A DNA stretch of 64,000 nucleotides, from positions 1 through 64,000 of the forward strand of contig JABHCC010000197.1 of NCBI GenBank assembly GCA_018669475.1. The letters are read 5' to 3'. Within the stretch, counting starts at the first letter, position 1, and each line of letters opens with the position of its first letter. Origin of the DNA: Bacteroidota bacterium (GTDB taxonomy: Bacteria; Bacteroidota; Bacteroidia; Bacteroidales; UBA12481). This document shows positions 25,927 through 33,216 of this stretch, one piece after another. The notes beneath the pieces are model-generated. The model was not told where the DNA came from. It saw nothing but the letters and a program-made list of their open reading frames with translations, and made no database searches. A program made the translations under genes and the position numbers.

Positions 25927-27077
25927 TGCCATTTAGTTTTCTTCTTTCTGAAGGTGTTTCCCAAAGCTAAAAATGCTCCAATAAAAGGCCAGAGCAAGTC
26001 ATAGACAAACGAAAGTAACAATAAATTATTTTCTCTCAAACGATTCATACAACGTTTGAAAACCAGGCCTAAAAAAAAGTAGCGTATAAGTATTAGTGCT
26101 GCTACATAAACTGGTAGTATTCCAAAGGCCAGGATTGTAGTTGCCAGGCTGTAAAATAATACTCTGGTAAGGAGTTCAAATCCCAGGGTAATTTTATGAC
26201 TCTTTTTATACCTGGTACTAGTAGTCAGGTGCCTTTTTTTCTGTCTGAGCCATTGTTTAAAGGTTTTTTTAGGATCAGACTGAGTGAAGCTCTCCGGATG
26301 GATTTCAATTACTGTATTATAAAAATCAGCGTTTTCGTTAACAAATAAGTCATCATCACCTGAGGCCAGATTTAAATGAGAGGCGAATCCTTTCCTTTCG
26401 AAAAACAAACTTTTTCGATATGCCATATTGCGACCAACTCCCATATAGGGTCGACCTTTAATTGCCATGGCAAGGTATTGCATTGCAATGTATGTTGTAT
26501 CGGTACGAATCCATTTGTTTAATAATCCCGGTTCAGAAATATATTTACCGTAGCCCAGAATAATTTGTGTCTGGTGCAGGAAATTTGATTGCATATGCCT
26601 AATCCAGTTTGGGTTTACTGGTTCACAGTCAGCATCAATGAAAAGAAGTTGATCGTGATTAGCAGCCTTAATTCCAATAGTTTGAGCCAGCTTCTTCCCC
26701 TGTTTGTAATCTTCTCTGACTCCTATCTCAGTTGTATATAAATTGGTGTATTGTCTTTTAAATTCGTTTAATACATCAGATGTTTGATCGCTTGACCCAT
26801 CGTTAACAACGATTACTTCGAAATCGGGATAAAACTGATTTAATACTGATGGTAAAAAACGTGTCAGGTTTTCAGCCTCATTTCTTGCACAAATGATTAC
26901 TGATACAGGCTCCATAACAGATTTGATGTTGACTTTTTTGTGTTTTGAGACCTGGTTGTAAAGCGATAAGAAATAATATATCTGAACAAAAGCTGTTAGC
27001 ACAAGCAAAACAATCAAAAAAGTCCAGAGCCAAACAGGAGATTCATTGATTTCCAGACTAAGATAGGTTTCAATCAT
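25923..27077 (-). CDS. Family 2 glycosyltransferase, membrane-bound
   Basis: A 384-residue inverting GT2 enzyme with an N-terminal membrane helix (residues 16-38) and two to three C-terminal helices (from about 300). The GT-A domain starts PVSVIICARNEAENLTRFLPS and has the nucleotide-binding Asp in VIVVNDGSSDQT, the metal-binding FIDADCEP (DxD-like), the catalytic LASGDDDLFVNE, and QWLRQKKRHL, the counterpart of the Q-x-x-R-W motif. It probably uses a UDP sugar at the inner membrane to make a polysaccharide or glycolipid. It is first in an operon with the sigma factor and rsmG. TATCTTTA on the minus strand at 27133-27126 is a near-consensus -7 element. Confidence 0.88.
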   Translation of the reverse strand: MIETYLSLEINESPVWLWTFLIVLLVLTAFVQIYYFLSLYNQVSKHKKVNIKSVMEPVSVIICARNEAENLTRFLPSVLNQFYPDFEVIVVNDGSSDQTSDVLNEFKRQYTNLYTTEIGVREDYKQGKKLAQTIGIKAANHDQLLFIDADCEPVNPNWIRHMQSNFLHQTQIILGYGKYISEPGLLNKWIRTDTTYIAMQYLAMAIKGRPYMGVGRNMAYRKSLFFERKGFASHLNLASGDDDLFVNENADFYNTVIEIHPESFTQSDPKKTFKQWLRQKKRHLTTSTRYKKSHKITLGFELLTRVLFYSLATTILAFGILPVYVAALILIRYFFLGLVFKRCMNRLRENNLLLLSFVYDLLWPFIGAFLALGNTFRKKKTKWQ

Positions 27078-27177
27078 TTGACAGTTAGTGCGTTACGTCG
27101 AGTTTTTCTGCATTGTAATCTATTCTAAAGATACTTCTTTTAGCAGCATAGCGAAACAACAAGCCTGAAATTTTACT

Positions 27178-27185
27178 TATCTTTG
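27178..27185 (+). promoter_or_regulatory. -7 element of the tgt-lptG promoter
   Basis: TATCTTTG matches TAnnTTTG exactly and lies 16 bases before the tgt ATG, giving a start point near 27191. No clear -33 TTTG is found at the usual spacing. Confidence 0.5.
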
Positions 27186-27201
27186 GCCTTCACACCGATT
27201 T

Positions 27202-28332
27202 ATGACTTTTACAATACATCAATCCGATAATGAGAGCCAGGCGCGCACAGGTATGTTGAATACTCATCATGGAGTTATTCAAACACCTATATTCATGCCT
27301 GTTGGTACAGCCGCAACTGTGAAAGCAGTTCACCAGAGGGAGCTGCTTGAGGATATTAAGGCAGAAATTATTCTGGGTAACACTTATCATCTGTTCTTAC
27401 GACCAGGAATGGAAATAATAAGTGGTGCAGGAGGATTGCATAAGTTTATGAATTGGAAGAAGCCAATATTAACCGATAGTGGAGGATATCAGGTATTTTC
27501 GCTCGCAGCCAATCGAAAACTATCACCTGAAGGTGCGCATTTCTCATCCCATATTGATGGAAGCAAGTACTTATTCACACCTGAAAAAGTAGTTGATATC
27601 CAACGTACAATTGGTTCTGATTTTATGATGGCATTCGATGAGTGCACACCCTATCCGTGTGAGAAAAAGTATGCCCGTGACTCAATGCATCTAACCCATA
27701 GTTGGTTAGAAAGAGGTATCAAGAGGTTTAAGGAATCTGAAGGATTATATGGATATGAACAATGTTTCATGCCTATTGTGCAGGGAAGCGTGTTTTCTGA
27801 CCTGAGAGCTGAATCAGCTGAGTTTATTGCATCTCAGGGTATGGAGGCTAATGCAATAGGGGGTCTTTCAGTTGGTGAGCCTGTTGAAGAAATGTATGCA
27901 ATGCTTGAAGTAGTGAATAAAATACTACCCCGTGATAAGCCTCGTTATCTAATGGGAGTTGGTACTCCGGTTAATATTTTGGAGGGAATAGCACTGGGGG
28001 TTGATATGTTTGATTGTGTTATGCCTACCCGAAATGGTCGAAACGGAATGTTGTTTACCCGAAACGGAATCATGAATATGAAGAATGAGAAATGGAAAGC
28101 TGATTATTCTTCTTTAGATGAAGAGGGGACTTCATATGTCGATAAGGAATACTCAAAGGCTTATGTCAGGCATTTGATTACGAGTGGAGAAAGGCTTGGT
28201 TCTCAAATTGCGAGTATTCATAATCTGAACTTTTATTTGTGGCTGGTAGGGGAGGCACGTAAACAAATTCAAAACGGAACATTTTCTGCCTGGAAGAAAA
28301 GTATGGTTCCCAAATTGTCGAGTCGACTATAA
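27202..28332 (+). CDS. tgt: tRNA-guanine transglycosylase (queuosine)
   Basis: It exchanges guanine-34 of GUN-anticodon tRNAs for the queuine precursor preQ1. The 376-residue TIM-barrel protein keeps the base-recognition Asp in ILTDSGGYQVFSL, the FMMAFDECTPYP loop, and the nucleophilic Asp in DMFDCVMPTRNGRNGMLFT. The segment that carries the CxCxxC zinc ligands in Zymomonas and E. coli TGT is replaced by SSLDEEGTSYVDKEYSKAYVRHL, without cysteine, although the His of SIHNLNFY remains. From memory, Bacteroides TGT shares this loss, so it is probably a lineage trait and not a defect. It is followed 5 bp later by lptG. Confidence 0.96.
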   Translation: MTFTIHQSDNESQARTGMLNTHHGVIQTPIFMPVGTAATVKAVHQRELLEDIKAEIILGNTYHLFLRPGMEIISGAGGLHKFMNWKKPILTDSGGYQVFSLAANRKLSPEGAHFSSHIDGSKYLFTPEKVVDIQRTIGSDFMMAFDECTPYPCEKKYARDSMHLTHSWLERGIKRFKESEGLYGYEQCFMPIVQGSVFSDLRAESAEFIASQGMEANAIGGLSVGEPVEEMYAMLEVVNKILPRDKPRYLMGVGTPVNILEGIALGVDMFDCVMPTRNGRNGMLFTRNGIMNMKNEKWKADYSSLDEEGTSYVDKEYSKAYVRHLITSGERLGSQIASIHNLNFYLWLVGEARKQIQNGTFSAWKKSMVPKLSSRL

Positions 28333-28337
28333 TTAAA

Positions 28338-29420
28338 ATGCTGGGATTAAAGAAAATAGACATTTACATAATCAGGAAGTTTCTGGGGACTTTCTTTTTT
28401 GCCCTGGGACTTATTATTGTAGTTAGCGTTGTGTTTGATTTCTCCGAGAAAGTAGATGATTTTATTGAACAGAAAGCACCTGTGGGAGCTATTTTATTTG
28501 ACTATTATCTGAATTTTATTCCATATTTCTCAAATCTCTATACTCATCTTTTTGTTTTCATTGCCGTAATCTATTTTACGTCAAAAATGGCAACTCATTC
28601 TGAGATTATTGCCATTCTATCATGTGGCACCAGCTACCGCCGTTTGTTGGTTCCCTATTTTATTGCCGCTAGTATAATTGCTCTTTTTACATTTATTATG
28701 GGCAATTATGTGATTCCACATTCTAATGTGAACCGCCTGAATTTCGAAGAGAAATATTTCAAGAGAATGTACAGGAATCCTGATCGCGATATTCACAAAC
28801 AAATTGCTCCGGGTGTTTTTATTTATTTGGAAAGGTATAATACACGTTCAGATTATGGCACAAGATTTTCAATGGAAAAGATTGTGGATGGCCAGCTTGT
28901 TTCCAAAATGATGGCAGCTAATATAAGATGGGATTCAACAAAGCAAAAATGGAAAGCTCATAATTATTGGATCCGGGAGGTTGACGGACTAACCGAAAAG
29001 TTGACAAGCGGAGTAGATATTGACACCGCGTTGAATTTATTTCCAGAGGAATTTAAGCGAGCCCACAATATTGTTGAGTCAATGCCCACCCCGGAGCTCA
29101 GAGAATTTATTTATCAGGAAAAATCACGAGGACAGGGGAGCGTGCATTATTATATTGAGCTATACCGAAGGTCCTCAGCTCCATTTGCTGTTTTTATTAT
29201 GACTCTGATTGGACTTACATTGTCATCACGTAAATTCAGAGGTGGAATGGGAATGCATATTGGTTTTGGAATTGCCCTGAGTTTCTCATATATCCTTTTC
29301 ATGCAAATATCAAAAGAGTTCTCGATCTCCGGTAGTTTGAAACCATTAATGGGTGTTTGGATACCAAATATCTTATTCTCATTAATCGCATTCTATTTGT
29401 ATCGAATTGCTCCCAAATAG
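28338..29420 (+). CDS. lptG: LptF/LptG-family permease (LPS export)
   Basis: A YjgP/YjgQ-family inner-membrane permease of the Lpt machine, which extracts LPS and hands it to the periplasmic bridge. The 360 residues show the expected two triplets of helices (about 13-35, 55-76, 99-120 and 273-296, 305-325, 330-352) around a periplasmic beta-jellyroll (about 140-265). The start MLGLKKIDIYIIRKFLGTFFFALGLIIVVSVVFDFSEKVDDF is characteristic. LptF and LptG cannot be separated reliably in Bacteroidota by eye; the tgt-linked copy is usually annotated as lptG. Co-transcribed with tgt. Confidence 0.88.
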   Translation: MLGLKKIDIYIIRKFLGTFFFALGLIIVVSVVFDFSEKVDDFIEQKAPVGAILFDYYLNFIPYFSNLYTHLFVFIAVIYFTSKMATHSEIIAILSCGTSYRRLLVPYFIAASIIALFTFIMGNYVIPHSNVNRLNFEEKYFKRMYRNPDRDIHKQIAPGVFIYLERYNTRSDYGTRFSMEKIVDGQLVSKMMAANIRWDSTKQKWKAHNYWIREVDGLTEKLTSGVDIDTALNLFPEEFKRAHNIVESMPTPELREFIYQEKSRGQGSVHYYIELYRRSSAPFAVFIMTLIGLTLSSRKFRGGMGMHIGFGIALSFSYILFMQISKEFSISGSLKPLMGVWIPNILFSLIAFYLYRIAPK

Positions 29421-29528
29421 CGGATGAACCGAGCATGACAAAAAGCATAAGCATTTTGACACAGTCGACGATGATTACTTTTTGTTATGTGAGCTCCATC
29501 CGGCCATTAAAAATCAAAATATAGACTG

Positions 29529-30698
29529 ATGAAAAAGTCGAAGAGTTTTCAAACTGCCAATGTAATAACCACCTCTATTGCTCATTTCTTTCATGATGTG
29601 TACTCTTCATTTTTGGCTCCTTTGCTACCAATGCTGATTGACAAGTTGGGTATCAATCTGTTCCAGGCCGGGCTGCTCTCTGTATTCCAAAGGATTCCGA
29701 CACTTTTCAATCCCTTTATCGGTATACTCGCTGAACGTGTTCATGCAAGATATTTTATCATTATTACTCCAGCGATTACCGCGATGTCAATGAGTTTAAT
29801 TGGAGTGGCACCACATTATACATTCCTGGTAATTCTTATGATAGTCTCAGGATTGAGCTCAGCATTTTTTCACGTTCCAAGCCCGGTTATGATTCGAAAG
29901 GTTTCAGGTGAGCAACCAGGTTTGGGGATGAGTTTATTTATGGTAGGAGGAGAATTGGCCAGAACAGCTGGCCCAATTGCCGTTATTGGAGCTTATTCTG
30001 TATGGGGGCTTGAAGGTACCTGGCGTTTAATGCCGGTCGGGGTGCTTGCTTCACTTGTATTATTTTACCGACTTAAAGATATTGAGATAAGGAAAGATTT
30101 CAGCAAGGAAGACAAGCGTATCAATTATTGGTTGGTGATCAAAAAACTATCACCAATGTTCAGATCATTAACTGGTTTTACCTTTATGTTTGGCGCAGTG
30201 AAATCTTCTCTGACTCTTTATTTACCAACCTATATTGCTGGTGAGGGCTTTTCAATATGGTTTGCCGGCGCTTCTCTTGCTATTTTACAAGCTGCAGGGG
30301 TAATTGGAACTCTGGTGTCAGGAACACTGGCTGATCGCTTTGGGAACCGCCGCCTGCTACGGATTATAGCTGTGGCTACTCCTTTGCTGATGTTCATCTT
30401 TACTCAGGTCAACGCCTTTTGGGGTATACCAGTGTTAATCGTATTGGGCCTTTTCTTATTTGCGCCAAATCCGGTTCTGTTAACTGTTGTAAACGAAATA
30501 GAAACGGATCATAAAACCTTCATTAATGGAACTTACTTTACCATTAATTTCCTGTTGAATGCTGTAATGGTATTGATAATGGGTTGGATTGCCGACAGGA
30601 TAGGTCTTGACATGGCATATAAGTTTTCAATTATTGGTGGAGTATTAGCAATTCCGTTTATCTGGTCAATGAAAAAGGAATCTTACTCAGTTAGTTGA
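29529..30698 (+). CDS. MFS transporter, fosmidomycin-resistance (Fsr) type
   Basis: A 389-residue, 12-helix major facilitator transporter. The N-terminus, SIAHFFHDVYSSFLAPLLPMLIDKLGINLFQAGLL, has the HFxxDxxxxFLAPLLP signature of the Fsr family. The loop GTLADRFGNRRLLR matches the MFS motif between helices 8 and 9 (DRxGxR). Fsr proteins export fosmidomycin and possibly other hydrophilic drugs; the native substrate is unknown. The first 108 bp upstream carry no clear -7 element. Its 3' end overlaps the convergent anti-sigma-like gene by 16 bp. Confidence 0.85.
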   Translation: MKKSKSFQTANVITTSIAHFFHDVYSSFLAPLLPMLIDKLGINLFQAGLLSVFQRIPTLFNPFIGILAERVHARYFIIITPAITAMSMSLIGVAPHYTFLVILMIVSGLSSAFFHVPSPVMIRKVSGEQPGLGMSLFMVGGELARTAGPIAVIGAYSVWGLEGTWRLMPVGVLASLVLFYRLKDIEIRKDFSKEDKRINYWLVIKKLSPMFRSLTGFTFMFGAVKSSLTLYLPTYIAGEGFSIWFAGASLAILQAAGVIGTLVSGTLADRFGNRRLLRIIAVATPLLMFIFTQVNAFWGIPVLIVLGLFLFAPNPVLLTVVNEIETDHKTFINGTYFTINFLLNAVMVLIMGWIADRIGLDMAYKFSIIGGVLAIPFIWSMKKESYSVS

Positions 30699-31123
30699 GT
30701 TTCATGTTCGAAAAAGCGGGAAAGAAAATGATTTAAAAGGAAAAATCCCCAGAAAGCAACAAGCCCCACTCCCAGGAAAACTACCCATTTATTCATGATT
30801 AATTGAGGCAGGCTAAAATTTCGTAGGCTTTCAGCAATATTTAAGGTTCTGAAATCAAAATTAAAGTTTAATGAGCCCAATTCAGGGAGCTTCCAACCAT
30901 CATCGAATGGTGTATTCAGTACTGCAGCAATCAAACAGACTGCCATAACTACACCAACTGACCAAGCGATTATCTTGAATGTATTTCTTTTGGCAACTAT
31001 CTGAGGGATTGGCTTTAGTCGTATTTCTTCCATGATTCTGCCAGATAAGCCCTCAGGTGCCTTCTCCAGACTGAGCTTCTGAAGCAGTGAATTAAGTTGT
31101 TGATCTCTGATTTGTTTTTCCAT
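30683..31123 (-). CDS. Putative membrane anti-sigma partner
   Basis: A 146-residue protein with an N-terminal helical cytoplasmic part (QLNSLLQKLSLEKAPEGLSGRIMEEIRLKP), a membrane helix at about 48-67 and a second at about 112-131. There is no HxxxCxxC zinc motif of the ZAS anti-sigma class. The assignment as a regulator of the sigma factor rests on position: its ATG overlaps the sigma stop codon (TAATG), and the size and topology fit known Bacteroidota sigma partners. It could instead be an unrelated small membrane protein. It overlaps the convergent MFS gene by 16 bp. Confidence 0.6.
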   Translation of the reverse strand: MEKQIRDQQLNSLLQKLSLEKAPEGLSGRIMEEIRLKPIPQIVAKRNTFKIIAWSVGVVMAVCLIAAVLNTPFDDGWKLPELGSLNFNFDFRTLNIAESLRNFSLPQLIMNKWVVFLGVGLVAFWGFFLLNHFLSRFFEHETQLTE

Positions 31124-31707
31124 TACGCTTGCTCTATTAAACTTAATACTTCATCTTTCAGGAGATTCTCCAATTCCTGATAGATTTTTTTTCGGGCTCG
31201 GAATAATTTTACTTTGATATTTGAACGACTCAATCCCGTTATTTCTATTAACTCGTCAATATCAAGATCTTCTAAATAATACGATCTGATAAGTGTTGAC
31301 TCTGAAGGTGAAAGTTTCTCCAGCGCCAAAGCAAGGTATTGCTGCTGTTCTGCCGTTTTAAGAAAGTTAATACCATCATTTATTTCCTCTGGATTCAGAT
31401 CCATAACATCTCCCGGTTCAATATTACGTGAAAACTTCTTCTCATACCGATATTGCGAAATGCTAACATTATATACAATACGATAGAACCATGTTGAGAA
31501 TTTTGCCCCTCTTTTAAACTTGCTTAAACTTTCATATGCCTTGATAAAAGAGAGGTGTACAGCTTCTTCAGCAAGCACCGGATCATGCACGATACCCAAA
31601 CTTAGCCTGTAGGCTTTGTCCTGATACCGACTGATCAGCTCACCGAATTCCTCCTGCTTACCTTTCAGTACTGAATTGATTACCTCAAAGTCTTTTTTAT
31701 CGTTCAT
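31123..31707 (-). CDS. ECF-type RNA polymerase sigma-70 factor
   Basis: A 194-residue ECF sigma factor. Region 2 spans EFGELISRYQDKAYRLSLGIVHDPVLAEEAVHLSFIKAYESL to FSTWFYRIVYNVSISQYRYEKK; region 4 spans LEKLSPSESTLIRSYYLEDLDIDELIEITGLSRSNIKVKLFRARKKI, with a clear helix-turn-helix. The downstream membrane protein is translationally coupled. The upstream region holds an ECF-like promoter on this strand (31744-31718) and a second on the other strand, which suggests autoregulation. Its start is only about 4 nt past the predicted start point, so the mRNA could be almost leaderless. Confidence 0.92.
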   Translation of the reverse strand: MNDKKDFEVINSVLKGKQEEFGELISRYQDKAYRLSLGIVHDPVLAEEAVHLSFIKAYESLSKFKRGAKFSTWFYRIVYNVSISQYRYEKKFSRNIEPGDVMDLNPEEINDGINFLKTAEQQQYLALALEKLSPSESTLIRSYYLEDLDIDELIEITGLSRSNIKVKLFRARKKIYQELENLLKDEVLSLIEQA

Positions 31708-31717
31708 TCAACTGTTA

Positions 31718-31744
31718 GACGTAAAAGTACGGGTTCAGGTTACA
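31718..31744 (-). promoter_or_regulatory. Predicted ECF-type promoter for the sigma gene
   Basis: On the minus strand TGTAACC (31744-31738) is followed after AAC by 17 bp and CGTCTAA (31721-31715), the AAC-N16/17-CGTC layout typical of ECF sigma factors. It lies directly before the sigma gene (start 31707), supporting autoregulation. Its -35 element is one arm of an inverted repeat (31738-31755). Confidence 0.5.
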
Positions 31745-31748
31745 GAAT

Positions 31749-31774
31749 TGTAACCGAAAGTAGAGAAGTGCGTC
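31749..31774 (+). promoter_or_regulatory. Predicted ECF-type promoter for the DUF6249 gene
   Basis: TGTAACC (31749-31755), then 16 bp after AAC, then CGTCATAA (31771-31778). This is the AAC-N16-CGTC ECF arrangement, and the start point near 31781 leaves a 33-base leader. Together with the minus-strand promoter, GGTTACA-GAAT-TGTAACC forms an 18-bp perfect inverted repeat, so the two -35 elements face away from each other and could not both be occupied at once. Confidence 0.5.
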
Positions 31775-31813
31775 ATAAGTTTGAAATTGAAATTTTAACA
31801 ATAAATAATAATT

Positions 31814-32176
31814 ATGGGAGTAGCAATAATATTTGTGGCCATGTTTGCCTCAGCGTTTGGAATCTTTTACATGTTTTTCATGACTCGAAATAAGGAAAGA
31901 ATGGTAATGATTGAGCAGGGAAATAGTCTGTCTTTTGGAAAAGAAAAAAGGGAGCCTCGCCCCAGACGGACTTATAACCCAATAAAATTTGCACTGAAGT
32001 TTGGCATGTTTCTGATTGGTATAGGAATCGGTTTTGTTGTGGCAATTCTTCTTGATCAGGCATTTATGATTGATCAGATTGAAATGTTCATTATTGGTAT
32101 TGTTTTTGTTTTTGGGGGTTTAGGATTGGTTTCCGGATATATCCTCGGACGGAAGATCGATCAGAAAGATCAATAA
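31814..32176 (+). CDS. DUF6249 small membrane protein
   Basis: A 120-residue protein with an N-terminal helix (about residues 2-23), a basic cytoplasmic stretch (NKERMVMIEQGNSLSFGKEKREPRPRR), and two further helices (about 57-77 and 88-110, each glycine-rich). The MTRNKERMVMIEQG core is typical of DUF6249, a Bacteroidota family often found beside ECF sigma genes. No catalytic residues are visible. Its position across the divergent promoters suggests it is a target of the sigma factor. A strong terminator follows at 32197. Confidence 0.75.
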   Translation: MGVAIIFVAMFASAFGIFYMFFMTRNKERMVMIEQGNSLSFGKEKREPRPRRTYNPIKFALKFGMFLIGIGIGFVVAILLDQAFMIDQIEMFIIGIVFVFGGLGLVSGYILGRKIDQKDQ

Positions 32177-32196
32177 TTCATTTCCTCATCAAAGAA

Positions 32197-32233
32197 ACGG
32201 GCTTTTGGATATCCAGAAAGCCCGTTTTTTTTT
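32197..32233 (+). terminator. Rho-independent terminator after DUF6249 gene
   Basis: The stem ACGGGCTTT (32197-32205) pairs with AAAGCCCGT (32217-32225) around an 11-nt loop and is followed by nine T residues. It separates the DUF6249 gene from the export operon that follows. Confidence 0.92.
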
Positions 32234-32270
32234 AACATAATTTAACAAGTAGATATTAAACCGATTCGTT

Positions 32271-32288
32271 GTACTTTTATCAAAGTAC
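32271..32288. promoter_or_regulatory. Perfect inverted repeat upstream of the export operon
   Basis: GTACTTT-TATC-AAAGTAC is an 18-bp perfect palindrome with 7-bp arms, ending 29 bp before the first gene of the ABC/RND operon. A TTG at 32269-32271 and TACTTTTA (32272-32279, one mismatch to TAnnTTTG) overlap it, so it could be an operator covering the promoter. No regulator gene lies beside the operon. Confidence 0.5.
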
Positions 32289-32317
32289 CTAGATGAGAAA
32301 CATTCAAACAATATATT

Positions 32318-33205
32318 GTGAAATTATCCATTGAAGAACTCACTCAAATTTATCGGAATGGCAATCGTGCACTAAAAGATGTTAATCTCGTTATCGAGGA
32401 TGGCATGTTTGGTTTACTAGGACCTAACGGTGCAGGAAAATCCACTTTGATGAAATTATTAGTAACCTTAATGAAGCCCTCAAGAGGTGGGATTACAATT
32501 AACGGTCAGGATCTACAGAAAAACAGAAGACAAGTAAGATCAGTCTTGGGATATCTTCCACAGGATTTTCGGTTTTTCGCTAAATTAAGCACATGGGAAT
32601 TCCTTGATTACTCTGCTCGACTTGCAGGTATCAAGGATAATAAGAAGAGGAATACTGAGGTTGAAACAATGCTTGAGGAAGTTGGATTATTCGATGTGCG
32701 TGACAGAAAAGCCAACAAACTCTCTGGTGGGATGAAAAGACGATTGGGGATAGCTCAGGCTCTTATTGGTGATCCAAAGATTGTTATTGTGGATGAGCCT
32801 ACCACCGGATTAGATCCGGATGAACGAATAAGGTTCAGGAACCTGCTCTCTAAGATGACTGAACAAGAGATGATCATTATTCTTTCGACCCATATTGTTG
32901 GCGATATTTCCAGTACCTGTAACAATATGGCATTATTGAATGAAGGCAAAGTCGTCTTCAATGGCCCACCCGATAATCTGGTTCAAAAAGCCAAAGGTCA
33001 CGTATTTCAGGTTGAGGTAGCAAATTCTGAATTTGAGATGGTAAATGAAAAATACAATGTTATTTCAACGATCCCATCGGTTAATGGTTGGGATATGCAT
33101 ATTGTGGCTGATGAATTAACAGAAATGCCTTCACAATTGGTTGAACCAAATCTGGAGCATGCCTATGTGTACTATATGGAACATGTTTTAAAAAATCAAG
33201 CCTAA
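32318..33205 (+). CDS. ABC exporter ATPase subunit
   Basis: A 295-residue ABC ATPase for an ABC-2 exporter. Walker A is GLLGPNGAGKSTLMK, the Q-loop GYLPQDF, the signature LSGGMKRR, Walker B IVIVDEPTTGLDP and the switch His STHIVGDISS. The C-terminal 75 residues form a small accessory domain (KGHVFQVEVANSEFEMVNEKYNVI) shared with the ATPase domain fused to the RND pump further down. The start is GTG at 32318; the only nearby ATG (32293) is out of frame. It is first in a seven-gene operon and probably pairs with the next gene's permease. Confidence 0.93.
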   Translation: MKLSIEELTQIYRNGNRALKDVNLVIEDGMFGLLGPNGAGKSTLMKLLVTLMKPSRGGITINGQDLQKNRRQVRSVLGYLPQDFRFFAKLSTWEFLDYSARLAGIKDNKKRNTEVETMLEEVGLFDVRDRKANKLSGGMKRRLGIAQALIGDPKIVIVDEPTTGLDPDERIRFRNLLSKMTEQEMIIILSTHIVGDISSTCNNMALLNEGKVVFNGPPDNLVQKAKGHVFQVEVANSEFEMVNEKYNVISTIPSVNGWDMHIVADELTEMPSQLVEPNLEHAYVYYMEHVLKNQA

Positions 33206-33216
33206 AAAAAAAGAAA

